A stretch of DNA of 64,000 nt from Diprion similis (taxonomy: Eukaryota; Arthropoda; Insecta; Hymenoptera; Diprionidae): positions 2,909,997 to 2,973,996 of the forward strand of contig NC_060111.1 in the NCBI RefSeq assembly GCF_021155765.1, written 5' to 3'. Each line of letters begins with the position of its first letter. Position 1 is the stretch's first letter. The notes beneath the pieces were generated by a model. It saw only the letters and a list, made by a program, of their open reading frames with translations. It made no database searches and was not told where the DNA came from. This document shows, piece by piece, positions 50,770-63,767 of the stretch. Both the position numbers and the translations under genes were made by a program.

Positions 50770-53470
50770 TTACGAAACAACGTAGTCGATCGAGTGATGG
50801 GAGTTCCTGTGTTGTTTGTCCTTCCTGTGATTGACCCGGGAGCTGCTCCCACGGGTTCCCGTCGTTCCCGTCGTCCCGGAGGTGTGATGACTGTAGCCGC
50901 TGTCACTGCCGAAGCTGCTGTCCGGCTGACCCTGGTAGAGCCGACCGGAAGAGACGTGGTCCGGTTCCCTAGGGGTGTAGTAGACCGGCTGGGCATACTT
51001 CTCCTCGAGGTAGAGCCTGTCCGTCGGCTGGGAGTAATCCGAATAGTCACCCCCTACCTGGGTGTAGACCGGGCCCCCGGCCCCCGGAAGGACCTCCTGG
51101 TTTTGGAGGCCGTAATACTCCGAAGTGTACCGAGGGCACTTCACCCCCCTGTCCTGTTGCCGACCCCCACTCCGACCCAGCGTCGTGTACCGGTGTAACG
51201 GGCCCAAAACTGGGACCGTCTCGTAGGGGTTTTCCTCGACCTTCAAAACCTGCGCCGCCGGAAGTTGCGGCACGAAGTAAGGCAGCCGGTGCGCCACCGA
51301 TGGGACGGACTGCTGTTGGCGCTGGCCATTGGACGGCCTGGAACCAGCGACTCCTGAGGGAACGAGAAGGTTTGTTAAGAAACGAATTATGGTAAAATTG
51401 GACAAATCAATGGGGATTGATTTACGATTGACACGGCAGATACGTGACTCGTTTATCGTTTCTTTTACTGAGTAGTAATTGTTTTATTTTAAGAGGGGCT
51501 CCACGTTTCTTGTTGTTTCTTGACGAGTTGTACAAAACAAGATAAAAAAAAAATAACTATTTTTAGAAAATTTGGACAGGGCGAATGTTGAAAACGTTTC
51601 AACAATAGTGGCGATTGCAATTTATCGTGTGTTGCATTGTTACAGTGTGATTTTAAACACGTGTAAAAATTTCCCAGAGAGAATTTTATTACTTGGCGAG
51701 AATTGAGATTTTAGCGAAGATATTTTTTAGAACGATTGAATTTCTGCCGGGTATAATTTCCGTCAACGATATCCAGGAATATTGATCGTAGAGTGAAATG
51801 AAGAAGATGAGATGAAGAGAGATGGAAGAACACGAGACTGGAGTAAATCACGTTAAAAACCGATAAAGACTGATTAAAAAGCTTTAATAGGAAAACCGAC
51901 AAACACACGCATACATATATATATATACATGTATATAAGATGGAGATTCAACAAGAATGAAAACTTGGATAAAAGCGTGATTAAGGCCGATGCAAAATTT
52001 CTTGTCGGTTTGAATAATTGTTTTCCTCAATCAGCGTGCAATCCACATAATCAACGCTTTGTTAAAACTCGTTTAACGTCTCCTGATTTTTCATCATTTC
52101 TTCGGTTACCGGGAAGAATGAATTTTCGGTAATTCAACTATTCTATTTTCAACTAATCGCACATTCCTACTTCGCAACTCTTACTCTTATCTATGTACCA
52201 TCTTTACATCTCCTACTATGTTTCTCGCACTGCAAGACGAACATAATTTTTTATTCGTTTATTTCTTCTGTCTGTGTTTTCCGCATCATTCTGCCTATTT
52301 CATGTATCGTCCAACATCCTCATGGACATAATAAACGATATCCATCCATCTGTCTATATATTTATCACCTAACTTTAAATTGAAATATATATTTGTCTAT
52401 CTATTGATCTATCTATCTGTCTATCTATCCACCTATCTATCTATCTATCTTTCTGTCTAACTATATATATATATATATATCTATCTGTTTATGTTATATA
52501 TCTAACTATTTAGCAATTCATCTATCTACTTACATATTTATCTTGTTATCTATCTCTGTACCTATCCATTTTAACCCCCCTTCATCGTATCCAACTAGGT
52601 ACAAACTAACTCACCCGCGACGCTCGGATAAAGCTGCAAGAGCGCATCGAGGAGCATTCCCTCGTGAAACTCGCCGACGTCCTGAGCCTTGTCCTTTCTG
52701 CGCCTGTCAAGGCTCCTCGGACTTCTGCCTCTTCTGCCCTTGGGGGGTTTCGGAGCTGCAGGACACGTGCCCCAGGCGGGAGCGCCAGTGGTCAGCATTC
52801 TGGCCTCGGATGGTTCCCCGACGGACAATTCGTCCTCGGCAAATTCGTCCTCGCTAGCAGCCTTCGAGCTGGCGTGAACGCGCCGATGATTCGTTAGCCT
52901 GGTCCTCGCGCTCGGCTCGTTCTCGTCGTCTGTATCCGGGTGGATATCACCTGCGAGAACGGAAGTTTCGATCAGACTCTTACAAAGTACCTACTCGAGA
53001 AAATTCGGACAGTCACAGCCGTTCCTCGCGGTTAGTTGCGGCGAAACATCTTCACTCTCAAACGCGTCGAAACGTGTGTTAGTCGAAAAGAAGAAGAAGG
53101 CAACGGGATTTCACGGTTTGCATGTATTTTATCGGGATTGGCAAAAGCATGGGAAAACAGAGCACCGCACGCCGTCTTGAGTACCTGGAGATGAGGCACC
53201 TTACGGACTCCAGGGAGCCGGAGAAACTCGCCGACGATCGGCGAGGTCAGAATCGACTCTCATCTAGAAGGAGCTTTGCGTCAAATGAAACGTTCGGAAC
53301 TCGGTGGGGTCTGTAAAAGTAAGAGGATGTGGATTGGGGGCTGCGGGCTTACCGTTGGCCAGTTCCTCGTAGACGGGGTTGTACGAGTCCTGGGAGTTCT
53401 TGTAGAGGTCGGATCCAGACGGGCTGCTACAGACGAAGACGCCTCTGCCGCCATCTTGGACGTCCAGCAT
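50770..53470 (-). CDS. Unrecognised protein, tyrosine-rich C-terminal part (3' exons)
   Basis: Three exons join in phase: 53470-53353, 52950-52615 and 51353-50770, with consensus splice sites. The first begins right after an acceptor with an in-frame ATG; if that is the start, the product is 345 aa. It more likely continues a protein whose earlier exons lie upstream and were not found. There is no signal peptide, membrane segment or enzymatic domain. The sequence is hydrophilic and tyrosine-rich, with SYNPVYEEL, PYETVP, SEYYGLQ, GPVYTQV and QPVYYTPRE. The middle exon is acidic, then basic (RRRKDK), ending in an amphipathic LLDALLQLY segment. Such spaced Tyr motifs are common in cytoplasmic tails of adhesion or signalling receptors (NPxY and YxxL classes), so a receptor tail is my inference. 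The exons are much richer in GC than their surroundings. Confidence 0.6.
52380..52560. repeat. (CTAT)n tetranucleotide array with (AT)n core
   Basis: CTAT/CTGT/CTAA variants over about 180 bases, inside the last intron of the tyrosine-rich gene. Confidence 0.9.
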
Positions 53471-54766
53471 CTGCGGGGCAGAAATATGGACGAAATGTAT
53501 AAACTCGACCGCCAAGAAACGTCCGATTTCCTCATGCCCAATTATCCCGGATTTATTTAATAGGAATAAATATCATTTGAAGGTTAACTGATTCAAAATA
53601 CGCGCGGATTTCACGTTGCAGAGAACGATGAGCTGCTGCACATGTTTCGCGTGCTTATTACAGGCTATAAAACTTCCCCGTTTTATTGTAACACGTGTAA
53701 TAACTTCCTCAGGCGCGGTTTACAGAGTTTTCAAATAGTTAGAGCCCTCCGTGGAGTCTGCCGTGTGATAATTTGAATTTCCCGCGAAATTCAGCGTTCT
53801 CGGTTTTCCGACCAAGGATCCAACCGCGAGTTTCAAAACTTCGGTGAAAACTTTTACTCTGCGGTTTGCGGTTCTCGCTCAATTATTTTTCGTAAGATAG
53901 ATATATACGATATGTGTTCTTTTCGTAATTTTCGAGTGGCGAAGGCCTTTTTTTTACCAGAGGTATATACGACACGGATTTTACTGACGATATACTACCG
54001 GCTGTTCTTCTTTCCACTCTCTTTATTTTCGTTTATTTTCTTCTCAGGCAGAAACATTTCACCGTATCTCCATTCCAGTCAGAATATACGTATAGAAAGA
54101 GAACAAAAGACGCGACTTCGCCGAGTTAATTACTCGACGACGCACCAGCTTAAGCCTCGCTAACCTCGAGAATTGGAATTAAACTTTTCAGGACTGTTTA
54201 CTGCGAGCTCGCGGCAGATGAACGCGGGACCGTATTTAATTTATATATACGGACAAGCTGAGAGGGGAGCAGAAATTAGGGAAGAGCAGATACAAAGGGA
54301 GTCGGAGAGAGAGAGAGAGAGAGAGAGAAGAAAGAGAGACAAACAGAGACACATCGTTGAATTGCAATATGCCGAGGCTGTTTTTACGCCAATAATACAG
54401 CTTTTCTTAAGGCAGAGATAAATGCCGGTGAAGCTCGATTTCTCGAGGTTCAAACCAAACGTGAAAACGGCCGGAAATGCGGTTGCTTAACCGACGTTCG
54501 ATAGTGTATTTTGACTCGAGCTATAACTAACGCGTTAAATACTTGAGGTTTTTCCAAGTATCTCGAAATGGCCATAAAAGATGAACGAAGAAGAGAATAA
54601 AGAGTGGGTCCAACTAACGCTTCCGGATATTGAATCAGAACTCTGATTCGATTTAATCGCGCCTGAATCGCATCAATTTTTTTTCTCCAATCGAGGCAAT
54701 CAGCCTCGCCGGGGTAAATTGGTTTTCCGTTAACGAGACACGTCGTAAAGCATTTAACCCACGCAC

Positions 54767-54864
54767 ATATCTCGCGTTGAGGCTTGAGCGAGAAGAATTG
54801 GCTGGATCTCCTGACCGAGGAGGCGGAATTGGAGTCGGAGGATCTCAGCCTCCCCCGCATTATT
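54767..54864 (-). other. Weak candidate exon upstream of the tyrosine-rich gene
   Basis: The minus strand is open here after a possible acceptor (TTACCTAG) and reads RLRSSDSNSASSVRRSSQFF, a Ser/Arg-rich composition usual in cytoplasmic tails. An internal GTCAGG donor (after SNSASS) would join in phase to the exon at 53470; the better-looking GTGCGT donor at 54766 would not. I cannot confirm it. Confidence 0.2.
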
Positions 54865-56215
54865 CTAGGTAACACAACGCGGTTTACTCATCTCCAGTAT
54901 CGTGCCACCGGGAATATCAAGGGGAGAATTAAGTCCTGGGATGACAATTGTCGCACTTGTACAATGAAACGACGCCACGTTCCTTGGCTCGGACCGACTG
55001 CCCATGTCCGGAACAGAGATTGTGTACAGAGTTTCGAAACGGAATGGAACGACCCTTGCACAGACTAGTTCGCATGTGATTGTCGCTAAATAATACCCGC
55101 CTAGACAATCGGCCTTTGTATAACGGCTCATAATGTAACCGGGGTTTTGGAACTCCTGAAGCCGGAGGTACCTCTACAGAGCTATGATCATCGGAGTGAA
55201 GGGGTTCTCCCGCGTGTTTGGAAAACTGATCAATTCCGCACCCGACGGCCATAGTTTGCTCTGATAAATTGAGAGAATTATCCGGATCGGTAGTCGCATT
55301 GTCTTCGATTTTACGACCAATTCAAACAGACTAGGAATCTGCACATCCTGAGAGAAGGACGGATGTGAGGACCGAGTTGGAAAGCAAGTGGTTCGTTTTG
55401 TAAAACTTTTTTTTTTTTTTTCTTCTTCACTTTTGTCACAAATTTTTCGACTGGCAACAAAGAAAAGTTAAAAAATTAACCACCCTAGAGTCCGTAAACG
55501 CTGCCCTTGAAAAATGCTCCGGGTTCCCCTTTCACCGGATGATTTTATTCGTCCTTCCATCTGTAATCCCATCCTCCGATACTGGATCCGTTTTGTTATC
55601 GGTGTAGGTATGTACCTTAAAATTGGACAGAGGACTCGACGGCAGCAGGCAGGCAGCAGCGGCAGCAGCAGCAGGCGAAGAATAGCCGTTGATGATGCTG
55701 AGCATGGTGTATGCATGGGTGAATCGGGGTCTAAGTTGGACGTGAATCATTACCGAGCAGACTAAATAAACGGCGTTAAAACCCGGGGTTGGAATAATAT
55801 AGCGGGTATTCCAGACGCCTTCTTTGCTCCGACATCTCGACTCCGTTGCAGGCCGACTGGCTGGCTGTCTTATCTCAGTTTGTATCAGCAACGAAGGAAC
55901 GAAGGAAGGAAGAAAGGAAGGAACAAACGTCCAGCTCGACGTCAACATCCATTTGCGAAATTAGAGGGAGATATCTCTTTGCGAGAGGACATATCCTTCG
56001 GGCGGAAGTGTGAAGCACGGGTCAGAGGTGACAGCGAACAATGAACAGAGTACATTTTCCTACTTTAGAAAGTTGCTTCGCTCCTCCAGAGCTGTTACAC
56101 GACGATATCTTATACCATCGAGTTCTCGCCTGCCGTTGCATTAGCCTCAAGTTTGCTATCCGTTTCACTATGCAAAGGTGTTTTTAATATAAATAAAATA
56201 ATTTCTTTTGACAAA

Positions 56216-56427
56216 GTGACATCTGACGGGAAAAAATCAAACTAATGCAACCAGGCTGACAGTTGACCGTTGACCGTCTTTTTTCGCGTTTGGATAATAG
56301 AACAAGTATATTATTGATTATGATTAATTAATTTATGTGACATGAGTGATTCGAAAGCCCGAGAATTACGATTTGCCTCCATTAAAATTAAAAACTTAGG
56401 TTATGTGGTGATAAAATGGCGTCGACA
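56216..56427. repeat. 212-bp dispersed repeat, copy 2
   Basis: Partner of 44893-45104, same orientation and length, no gaps. The flanking sequences differ on both sides, so the unit boundaries are visible. Confidence 0.9.
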
Positions 56428-56957
56428 TTTTACAATCGGTACGCACCTGAACGACGCCATCTTTCCTCGGAAAAGCTTGATGCAATTTCGACTTGGCTCT
56501 CTTCACCTTCGTATAATATAAGTATACATATTTTAATTAGATAACAAATAGAAGCGCCTACGTGTTTTACCCTGGAAAACTTTGAACCCAGAAGTGGTTA
56601 ATCCGTCTCCACGAGTTTATAAATTGCATAAGTAAAATGTCTGCATCCAAACCGAACCGTGTGAAAATCGGTTGCAGATATGTTATTTGACTGGCAAATT
56701 TTTCATCTGCATATGTGCATGTATAACACTAATAACAAAATCGAGAATAATCAGTAGCGTCGCCGATTTTTTAACTTATCGTTAAAATTCAAGACCCTCG
56801 AAGAGCGGAAAACTCCTACAGGGGAGGAAATAGTGAAACGAGTATCGCGGGAAGAGGGGGTTAAAGAAGGGATAACGGGACGGTAATAAGACCGGGATTA
56901 ATAACCACTTCTATTCAAATTTTTCATCAAAGTAATTTTATTTTATCAATTTTCTTT

Positions 56958-57335
56958 CATATATATATATATATATATATATCTATACGTATACATATAT
57001 ATATATGTATATATATATTTTTTTTTCGTTCTCCGTTTTCTTTTTTCTTGCATTGTGCTCTTAATACACATACATAAATTCACTTCTATATATCTCCAGA
57101 TATTCTCTCTATTATTTACAAAATGTTACACGGTCGTCGCTAATCTGCGTCTAAATAATAAATAATAATAATAACGATAATAATAATGATAGTGATAATA
57201 ATAAGAATAATTGTAAACATAAGAATAAGAATAATAGAAAAAATAATGGTACTTGTAATAACAATAATAGTAATGATAATAATAATGATAATAACCATAA
57301 TAACAACAATAATAAAGATAATAACAACAGATCTA
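56958..57335. repeat. (AT)n followed by AAT/GAT trinucleotide repeats
   Basis: (AT)n at 56958-57016 and AAT/GAT/AAC units at about 57152-57335. These also create the Ile/Asn-rich open frame at 57186, which is not a gene. Confidence 0.9.
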
Positions 57336-58004
57336 TTTTACAAAAGTTACAAAAAAAGGAAAAGTAAATGAATAATGTCTGTGTGGTTTTTGTTTCCGGT
57401 TAACCGTTATATATACACCTATATGTATAGACGTGTGCGTACACCATATAGAATCTATAGTATGTACATGTTACGTGATATACTTTTTATACGACAATTT
57501 AAACACGTATTTTTTGTTTTGTTGTTTAGTACAATATTTTTTCGCATATTCTGTATAAGTAATTAACGCACTTTAACTCGTTCTAGTTTTCCCCTTTAGT
57601 TTTATTTTTTCATTTCTCTCTGTTACAACCGTAGAGCTTACGTGTTTCATTTATTTATTGATTTGTTTGTTGATTTTTTTTTTATTTTTTTTTTTATTTC
57701 TCTGCAATCGGGCGAACGTTCAGGTGCAACGGCTGCACACGCTTTAGCAATAATTAATACCTATACATTAAATATTTTCGCGTGTGATTATACGTATATA
57801 ATAATGTGTGTACTTTTGTATGCGTGTGTGTATGTGTATGTACCAAAGTATTGTAATAATAAGTATTATACATTGTACATAGGTATTGCGTACCTACATA
57901 TATATAATGTATATAATATGTGTTCAGTTTGTATGTTCAGTGCCCGCCTGATTGTGCTGCTAAATTGTATGTATATGTATAGAGGTACACGGTCTGCAAG
58001 CGGT

Positions 58005-58005
58005 G

Positions 58006-58053
<48 letters not shown>
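58005..58053. repeat. (ATA)n microsatellite
   Basis: Pure ATA repeat, about 14 units. Confidence 0.95.
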
Positions 58054-58239
58054 CTGACTAGTCTGCCTGACTATACCGCACTTATTACTGCCTTATTACA
58101 TACCTAAACTGTTCTACATAACTTCAACTTAAATACAATGAGTTTATCGTATATTTTAAAGTTAATATTTACATTGACAATGAGAAGTTAATACGGATCA
58201 GAGAAATGATCGAGATCGAGATATATTCTTCCTGATGGA

Positions 58240-58241
<2 letters not shown>

Positions 58242-58284
<43 letters not shown>
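58242..58284. repeat. (GA)n microsatellite
   Basis: About 21 pure GA units, within the likely 3' UTR of the gene ending at 58477. Confidence 0.95.
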
Positions 58285-58286
<2 letters not shown>

Positions 58287-58476
58287 AGAATTCACAATCG
58301 AATAAAACGGTCCTCGGTTATGGAAATTTACAGGATGAGGTCTAATAACGGGATCGGGATATTACACAAGGAAAGTCGCGTCGAACGTACCCCGGAAAAC
58401 GGTCCGTTTAATAGGCCGAAGCACAATTTAACTCAGAGGTACGTAACGGCGCGTTTTGGGGGGGGGGAGGCTCGGG

Positions 58477-59524
58477 TCACGAGGACTGGAGGTTGTAGGC
58501 GTCGGCTGGGCGGGCGAGGAGGCCGTGGATCCTCTGCACGGTGCAGAGAGGGCAGACCTCCTCGTCGGTGGCCCGATCGCCTGCGACAAGGACCCTCCTG
58601 GGGGGCCCGGCGGCCGAATCCGGGGCCCGTAGGTGGCCGGCGTCGATATAGGAGTATCCCTCCGAGTCGACGGAGTCCGACCGCGAGACGGGCAGGAGAC
58701 GTTTACCGACCGGGCTGCAGCGGGGGTCGTTAAAATCGACGAACGCGTAACCCTCCGAGTCGACCGAGGGACGCCTGCCCCCCGTTGGGCCTTGTGGGGG
58801 GGTCGGGGGTGGACGGTGGGTCGGGGTCCGGAGTCGGGGGCGGTGGGTCGGGGTGATCGGGCCGCTCGAGAGCCGTCGCAGACTCTCGGAAGTGTGCAGG
58901 GTCCGTGGGTGGGGGTGGGGGTGGGGGGGCGCCGCGGCCATCGCTAAGGGCACGCCTTGGGACTTGGCGAGAAGGGCCCGCGGCGTTCGGTAACCACCCA
59001 GCACCGCTCTCGAGGGCTTGTCGGCGACGCGGAGGATCGCTCGGGGGTCCCGGTAGTCGAGATAGTCGAGGTGATGCGGAGCCGGTGCTCGCGCGATCTG
59101 CGCCCCCCCCTCGCGGGTTTCGCGTACCTCGATCGTTGGCTGGCTCGCTCGGTGACCCGGCATCAGCTGCTGCTGCTGCTGCTGGAGATGGTGGTGCGCA
59201 GGGGCCTGAAGGTGCTGCACGTGGTTCCCCGATTGTTGCTGCTGCTGGTGCTGCTGCTGGAGGTGGTGTTGGTGTTGATTTCGTTGCTGTTGCTGCTGCT
59301 GCTGCAGCTGCAGTTGCTGCTGTTGGAGACTATCAAAGTGGCTTCGCACCCCCGTCGACATCGCGTCAGGCAGGTCTTCGTACAGCACCGAACCCCCCGC
59401 GTGCTGTTGACCGTCCCCCAGGACCCCCACGCCTCGACCCCTGACCCCCGACGCCCCCGATGACGCCGCCGCGACTCCTCCTGCGCTCTTGCAAGGCAGA
59501 ATGTTCTGCACTTTTCGTTTATGC
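58477..59524 (-). CDS. Unrecognised protein, 3' terminal exon (Gln/His-rich, SVDSEGY motifs)
   Basis: A 1048-bp exon with a consensus acceptor at 59525 (TCTGTTCCAG on the minus strand) encodes 348 residues and a stop. It enters with one base completing a codon, so earlier exons must exist, probably beyond the right edge. It opens with a basic HKRKVQ stretch, as just inside a membrane segment, then Gly/Ala-rich and Gln/His-rich low complexity, LDYLDYRDPRA, and a Pro-rich block. The motif SVDSEGY followed by two aromatic or aliphatic residues and Asp occurs twice, about 32 residues apart (SVDSEGYAFVDF and SVDSEGYSYIDA). It ends in CPLCTVQRIHGLL and a short tail. The exon is very rich in GC. The motif spacing suggests docking sites in a receptor cytoplasmic tail; that is inference. 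Confidence 0.65.
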
Positions 59525-62500
59525 CTGGAACAGAGATTTGAAATTTACCGTTTAGACGCGGTACGAACATTTTGCGAAGTGATGGTTTTAATCGCAGGCT
59601 TACACGTGACCGATTTAACGATTCTTTCGTATAATACTGGTCAGATTTGTAATTTTTTTTTTTTTTTCATTATATCGAGATCATTCAGACGTCTTAGGGA
59701 GTGTACACAGATTTACTTTGATCGATGAACTATCGTTTGAATTGACCCTCCGTCGGCAAGGTGAGTCTGTAATATTTTTTCAATGTAATCGTTACTTGAA
59801 AAATCTGAATGAATTTACTAGTACTCTCTTGGATCTGTAGGATATTTTTAAATATTTCATTTGTTATCTATAACTTGAATGAAAAAAAAAAAAAAAAAAA
59901 AAAAACACAACGAAATAGCGATTCTTCAAAAAGATAGAAAGGCACTGTTCCCTTAAAGACCCACGTTACCGATGGAGAATGAAAACTTCGAACCCCGTTT
60001 CGACGCGGAATGAATAGCTTAAAATTCGACAAAATAGTTTCAGAAGTTATTTCCAATCGATGCGAAGTTTTGAGAGAAAATTAAATCGATTCTCGTAAAT
60101 TGGTACCTACTCTTGAATCGATCACGTGATATCCTGTGATTAAAATTCCTTAAGTATAATAGTAACGAAATTATGACTAAATATCGCATATTAATCTACT
60201 GGGATTGATCATTGGTACTCTTTTTGACCGTGCTATGTATGTACACAGGTTAAAAATTAATTTTTTACAATTACAGAAGTTGACTAAGCATTTAAACATT
60301 TTAGCAGATATTGGCCTTATACGGTAGCGAATCATTATAGGTATACGTCACGTGGAGTGATGAGTATTATACACATATAATGTAGAGAGTATTTCATCCC
60401 TGCGTTTAAAAGCCGCGTAATTCTTATCTCGAGTTAATATTTCACGAGGCTCATAAATTTCAATTATACTAGGATCGTTTTTCAGTCGGAGCTCTCTCTT
60501 GATACTTACTCCTACCGAGAGAGTTAACGGATCGTGAAGAGATCGTTCAATCACCAGATCAAGAACCCGGAGTTGAAGTGTGAAATTGTGTCCTGCAGGT
60601 TTCTGGTTATATATCAGGCCTGATTTTTATTTCCCAAGAGAAATGTGTGTGTGTATGTGTGTGTGTGCGTGTATACATCTATAACCGAAAAATTGACTGA
60701 CTCTCCGACTCTCAAATATTTTGCAAAATAAATCAAGTTGAAAATTAGTCAAAATCTTTTTGCTTTTCATCATCTTTGGCGATATAAGACGATTATTGGT
60801 TTCAGTCGAAAATGTTTTTTTTTTTCAAAAATTCTTATTTAGCTCAGAACCTAATTCTGGCCAACTGCAGATGATTGATATGTATATACCATTCCGTAGA
60901 AACAGTTCCATATCGAGCGTGTACACTCCTCGGAGAATATATTACTCTTTGGTCGAGCAGATTCGCAATTTTGATTGCTTGTTCAGAGGGTAATAGTCTT
61001 TATGTGTGCGTGCGTGCCTCGGCAGAAGAGTTTTGCGTTATCTCTGAAGGTTAATGAATTGCCGCAGGCTACAGTCGGCAAATACTGCGCAGGCTAGTTT
61101 TAGTACGCTGTGAAACGATTGCACGAGCGCCTTTCATCCGTTACCCATTTCATTCCACCCCCTTACAACGGTCAGCTGAAAGGCGGGGTTGAAAAGGGAG
61201 GGAGAAAACGCGAGCGCGATCTGCACGGATGCAAAACTTGAAGACCGCTTCGCGAATTCCCAAAGATTTAAAAAGTCACGTGATTAATTCGTACATACAT
61301 GATATATGCCAGCATGCAATAATGACGTTAAGAGACCATTTGTGAAAATGGGGATGAAGTTGGTACTAGTAACGTAACGGAATTTTCTAGCAGCAAAAAT
61401 TAGCAGCAACCTAACCTAACAACCTTAGTCACCCAATCAGAATGCTTAAACGGTAGGAAATGCCGCTGATGAAATTCGACTCTAACGGTTTTAACGAAGT
61501 TTCGAAATAAAGAGTTATTTTCCAAAAATGGAGGGCTAAGTTGAACCTGATGTTTCAAACGACTCCCGAACGACCTGACGTCGCGGTAAACGACGCGAAA
61601 GGATATTCCAGCGATTTTGAGGCCAGCTCGGATCCTCGAAACGAGGACAAAAGCGTCGGTGGGCGCGAATTGGTAAGGGATGAGAATGGCCTGGCAGGAG
61701 GAGATAATGCGAGGGCAATAGCAGGAATTGTGTGTCAAGTAATAACTGGCGGATTTCACCTCTCCAGGCAGCTGAGCTCATTTCTCCAAAATACAGTTAT
61801 ACACGGACTCCATGGAGCTGGGGGTACGAAGCGAGCGGGTAATACCCCGCATAATCCCATAACCCGTGACCGTAAGACCCCCTGAATTTGAGCGGACGTT
61901 AATCTGGACTGTCCCTGACAAGTCGAGCCGTCTCCACGTCACTCGAAACGGAGACAGTGGCCGTAGAGAAGAGTTTCCCGGTGGTTATTTTTTTTTTTTT
62001 ATTTTTTTTTTTTCATTTTATTTTATCTCTTTTTTGTGTTCTTGTCTTTTCTTTTTTATCCATTTGTCTTTCTTGCTTCAATTTTTCCTGCGGCAAAATT
62101 TACAACCCGAGTAAATCGCGTCTACCACCGTACCTTTCGCGATAGACAACGCGTCACCGTTTGAATTTATTATCCGTTAAATTTCATTCCATTCCATTCC
62201 CTGGTGTGGATTTATCGGCTGCAGTGATTTTCTTGGTTATACAGACGGATCCGTCGCTACCTGAATGCGAATATTTTATCAGTACTTTCACTATCTTTGG
62301 GTTAAGAGAGTTGGTTTCTCAAAGAATTAACCCTAGAACGGTAACAGGGTGTGAAAAAATAATCCAGCAAGGATTTAAATTTTCCGCCGGAAGAGAACAG
62401 CTTATCGGTGCAAATATGTGGGTGAAATAGAATTTGAAATCGTTGTGTTTCATTGATTCTAAAGAAACTAGTATTCGGAATAAAATTCTAACAGAGTTGA

Positions 62501-62702
62501 TTAAAAGTATTAATTTTTGGCCGACCGAATTCCTCAAGGATTCCGTTTTTCACTTTTGCGAGTTTAGGTTTTACATCCGATTAATCCAACCGGGGCTCGA
62601 TAGTGTTTGCTTTGGGTTCGCTTAATCCTCTTCATGCCAGTTCATGAAATAGTTAGCCTCTGCAGAACTCGGCAAGGGCCGTTTAATGGTCGTCAGGACT
62701 CG

Positions 62703-62734
62703 CTCAGTCACTCAGTCACTCAGTCACTCAGTCA
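62703..62734. repeat. (CAGTCACT)n octamer tandem repeat
   Basis: Nearly four direct copies of an 8-base unit. Confidence 0.9.
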
Positions 62735-63767
62735 ACGAGGCATCTCCCGATTTTTCACCCCCATCCAGGATTTTTTCTATTTGTTTTTCAACCCTTGAAA
62801 GCCAAGTTGGCAAAATTTGTATCTCACGGATTCGTTGGGTGAACGGTGAATAGCTAATTTTGCAACTGAGCCCTTAACCCCGGCTAATTAACCGGCCCGA
62901 ATGGGCGAATCTTCATCCCTAATTTCCAAAGTCCTTCTAATTTCCCAGCGAGGCTGGGAATCGCACCGTTATTCCAAATTTCCCTGTCTTTCAAATACCC
63001 GATGGGGGGGGGTTAAATGCTGCAACATTTTTCCTCCCCGCAGAAAGAAATAATTTCTAATTAAAGATCACCGCAAAGCCCTTAACTGTTATAATTATTT
63101 ATCATAATCAAAAAATGAAAATGAGTGTTGCCGTTTTTTATTCCGTTCTGTGATTTTTTTTTCTTTTTCTTTTTTCTCTCTTGTTGTTTATAATTTCAAT
63201 AATATTAAAACCGTTGAATCGTAACGATAGAAATTATCTAGTAATTTTGAGATATGAGTATTTTTCTTCTTCGCAGTCTAACGTTTGCTTCTCTCTCTCT
63301 CTCTATATATATATATATACATAGTCGTCGTCTCGATAAAGGTATTCAATTCGCATTCGGCACGACGAGAATAAGCGGGCGGCGATTTTCCGAGGCGAGA
63401 AAACTCCGGAGCGCCTTGGAATATTTAAAACGAATTATATTGAATCACGCTTGGAAAAACACGCGAGAAATCGACTCGTTGCAATATTCGTGAGGCGGTT
63501 TCTCCTTCGAGTCCGATAAATCTGAGACATTTGTTCGAAATAAACACGCAACGTCTGTCTTCCCGAAGACGAACGAGAGGTGAAGAATAGAAGAAGAAAA
63601 GATTTAAAAAAAAAAAGAAAAAGAAGAAAGAAAATTCCTTTGGAATCGCAATTCCGCGGGATCAAGTTCAAGCGAAAAAATCGACTGCCTTTAAAGAATG
63701 AATGATCTCAGCCCTAAATGGGAGGGTGAAATAAGAAAAAAAACTCGTACTAACTAATTTTTCTTTT

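Larger units (their letters stand above)
53471..58476. other. Noncoding region between two minus-strand terminal exons
   Basis: About 5 kb, including GA (54306-54330) and other simple repeats, the second 212-bp repeat, and the likely 3' UTR of the gene ending at 58477. One weak exon candidate (54767-54864) is listed separately. Minus-strand frames at 54929-55252 and 55532-55948 lack splice support and domains. Confidence 0.5.

Noticed and set aside
54929-55252. 107-codon minus-strand frame with a coding-like middle part
   Set aside because: No domain and no acceptor or donor in a usable phase was found; composition alone is not enough.
57186-57371. Ile/Asn-rich frame
   Set aside because: Translation of AAT/GAT microsatellite sequence.
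58905-59463. Long plus-strand Gly/Ala/Leu-rich frames
   Set aside because: Antisense shadows of the GC-rich, Gln/His-rich minus-strand exon at 58477-59524.
61413-61422. CCTAACCTAA, resembling the TTAGG insect telomere repeat
   Set aside because: Only two units inside ordinary sequence; expected by chance.
61541-61885. 114-codon plus-strand frame
   Set aside because: No recognisable domain, overlaps an equally long antisense frame, and no splice or promoter support.
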